From assembly GCA_946480885.1 (NCBI GenBank), contig CAMLLK010000078.1:1-5935 (forward strand): DNA of 5,935 nucleotides, read 5' to 3'. This stretch comes from an uncultured Thermoproteales archaeon (GTDB taxonomy: Archaea; Thermoproteota; Thermoprotei; Thermoproteales; Thermoproteaceae). Below the pieces are notes generated by a model. It made no database searches and was not told the DNA's origin. It saw nothing but the letters and a program-made list of their open reading frames with translations. Of the stretch, positions 5,072 through 5,935 are shown one piece after another (position 1 is the stretch's first letter; each line of letters begins with the position of its first letter). The position numbers and the translations under genes were made by a program.

Positions 5072-5497
5072 ATGCTTGGCGATTTTGTAAAAATTAATGT
5101 AGTTAAAACATACCCCACAGCGACTATTAGAGAAGTGGCTCGCCTCATGACAGAGAGAAAAGTAGGCCTCGTGGTGTTGGTGAGTCCCGACGACCCGTAT
5201 AAAGTAGTGGGTGTGGTCTCTGAACGAGACATTGTGAAGGCTGTTGCATACGACGTAGACTTAGATAAGCCTTGTGAAGTCATAGCTACTAAAAACGTAA
5301 TTACGCTCGACTATAAAGAAAACGTGGCTAAAGCCGCAGAGGTGTTGAATAAATATAGAATTCGACATGTCGTAGTGACTAGAGAGGGGAAGCTCCACGG
5401 CGTGTTGTCTATTAGAGACATTATTAGAGATGACTTAATTTTAAGAGAGATAAGCGAATATTACGAGTGGAGTTTTGAGCCCGGCATGTCTGCATGA
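5072..5497 (+). CDS. Two-CBS-domain (Bateman module) protein
   Basis: This 141-residue protein is made almost entirely of two CBS domains, roughly residues 5-60 and 68-125. Each ends in the typical nucleotide-pocket strand-turn: GVVSERDI (47-54) and GVLSIRDI (110-117), with Ser50/Asp53 and Ser113/Asp116 placed as in adenylate-binding members. A short tail EYYEWSFEPGMSA follows. In the family such modules bind AMP, ATP, SAM or related ligands and regulate a partner. No enzyme domain is fused here, so the partner is probably encoded nearby. The ATG at 5072 fits the TATA spacing and gives the expected N-terminal LGDFVKINV strand. Its stop overlaps the start of the reductase-like gene (ATGA), which suggests co-transcription and translational coupling. 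Confidence 0.93.
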   Translation: MLGDFVKINVVKTYPTATIREVARLMTERKVGLVVLVSPDDPYKVVGVVSERDIVKAVAYDVDLDKPCEVIATKNVITLDYKENVAKAAEVLNKYRIRHVVVTREGKLHGVLSIRDIIRDDLILREISEYYEWSFEPGMSA

Positions 5498-5882
5498 AAA
5501 AAGTAAAAGTCTTGGGGCTCGGCCCCGCGGGCTCTGCCTTTGTAAAAACTTACCGTCACGCAAGCGGCGTAGATAGAAATAAATTTTACCACAAAGCATG
5601 TGGAGAGGCTGTTCCCGTAGAGACTCCTCTAGTAGAGAGTCGCTTTGTAGTAGACCGTGTGAGACGTTTTAAATTTTTCAACTGGAGGCGTGAGTTAGGC
5701 GTAGTGGAATATAGAAGGGCTAGGTGGTACATACTGGACAAGAGAAATTGGGTAGAGTCTATGAGGGAAAATGGGACGGCTACAGAAGGCGAGGTTGTAG
5801 TAAAGGCGGGGGGGCCTTACCAAAGCGTGGGGGAGAAGATCACAATTGTGAGGGCCTACGTGGAGGGGGTCAAGACTGAGTT
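5494..5882 (+). CDS. Geranylgeranyl-reductase-like FAD oxidoreductase, N-terminal part
   Basis: Only about 129 residues of genuine sequence remain before the adapter at 5883. The dinucleotide-binding motif GLGPAGSAF (GxGxxG at 8-13) is followed by ACGEAVP (35-41), the cysteine-containing motif typical of the geranylgeranyl-reductase family. That family saturates isoprenoid chains of archaeal ether lipids using FAD and a reductant. Full members are usually more than 300 residues, so most of the enzyme is missing. The interval between GxGxxG and the Cys motif is shorter than in many homologues; Asp27 may replace the usual acidic residue after the second strand. The ATG overlaps the CBS stop by four bases, and there is no obvious ribosome-binding site close by. 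The apparent C-terminus DRKSVV and its stop are adapter-derived. Other FAD-dependent oxidoreductases of the same superfamily cannot be excluded. Confidence 0.8.
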
Positions 5883-5935
5883 AGATCGGAAGAGCGTCGT
5901 GTAGGGAAAGAGTGTAGATCTGGGTGGTGGGCGGG
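5883..5935. other. Illumina adapter contamination at the contig end
   Basis: From 5883 the sequence begins AGATCGGAAGAGCGTCGTG and continues through a segment ending TGTAGATCT, matching the TruSeq universal adapter as read through at the 3' end of an insert. It is exact up to 5921. The last 14 bases follow the adapter with scattered changes, all to G (5922, 5929, 5931, 5934, 5935), as expected of low-quality calls. This stretch is not genomic. The TAG at 5902-5904 must not be used as a gene end. Confidence 0.97.

Noticed and set aside
1..5935. Mobile element, CRISPR array, integrase or defence system
   Set aside because: No transposase, spaced repeats, terminal inverted repeats or recognisable defence genes were found on either strand.

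Overview
The window looks like chromosomal DNA of a hyperthermophilic crenarchaeon, most likely Thermoproteales and probably Pyrobaculum or a close relative. The evidence is an archaeal ribosomal protein S6e, an archaeal-type translation initiation factor aIF5B, tRNA genes with small introns (one of them at unusual positions), TATA boxes about 22-30 bases before nearly every start codon with almost no 5' leader, several GTG starts, and very tight packing. The genus is inferred from style and recalled family knowledge, because no database search was possible.

Layout, left to right. The tail of an unidentified + strand gene (1-131) overlaps the end of an unidentified 206-residue - strand gene (112-732). 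That gene is divergent from rps6e (785-1228), and both may use one near-palindromic TATA box. The end of rps6e overlaps a stand-alone Lrp/AsnC-type RAM-domain gene on the - strand (1215-1457). Next comes tRNA-Leu(CAA) with a 13-base intron (1532-1629). Its last base directly abuts the stop codon of infB/aIF5B on the - strand (1630-3396). Upstream of infB, also on the - strand, lies a 127-base gene for tRNA-Glu(CTC), whose mature form requires removal of about 52 bases in two non-canonical insertions (3438-3564). Divergent from it is a metallo-beta-lactamase-fold hydrolase (3636-4439), followed by a 59-codon orphan (4470-4649) that converges on a helical 126-residue orphan on the - strand (4638-5018). 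The right end holds a two-CBS-domain protein (5072-5497) overlapping by four bases the start of an FAD-dependent geranylgeranyl-reductase-like protein (from 5494).

The last 53 bases (5883-5935) are not biological. They match the Illumina TruSeq adapter, so the window is the end of a draft contig, and the stop codon at 5902-5904 that seems to end the last gene is an artefact.

Functionally, the left and middle parts are a translation neighbourhood (S6e, aIF5B, tRNA-Leu, tRNA-Glu) with one small regulator-like domain. The right part is a set of short transcription units, including a probable CBS/reductase operon that may link nucleotide or energy sensing to membrane-lipid saturation. No mobile element, CRISPR array, integrase or defence gene was seen. 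No entirely new system was found. The features most worth following are the tRNA-Glu introns, the shared promoters, the gene-end palindrome and the CBS/reductase pair.
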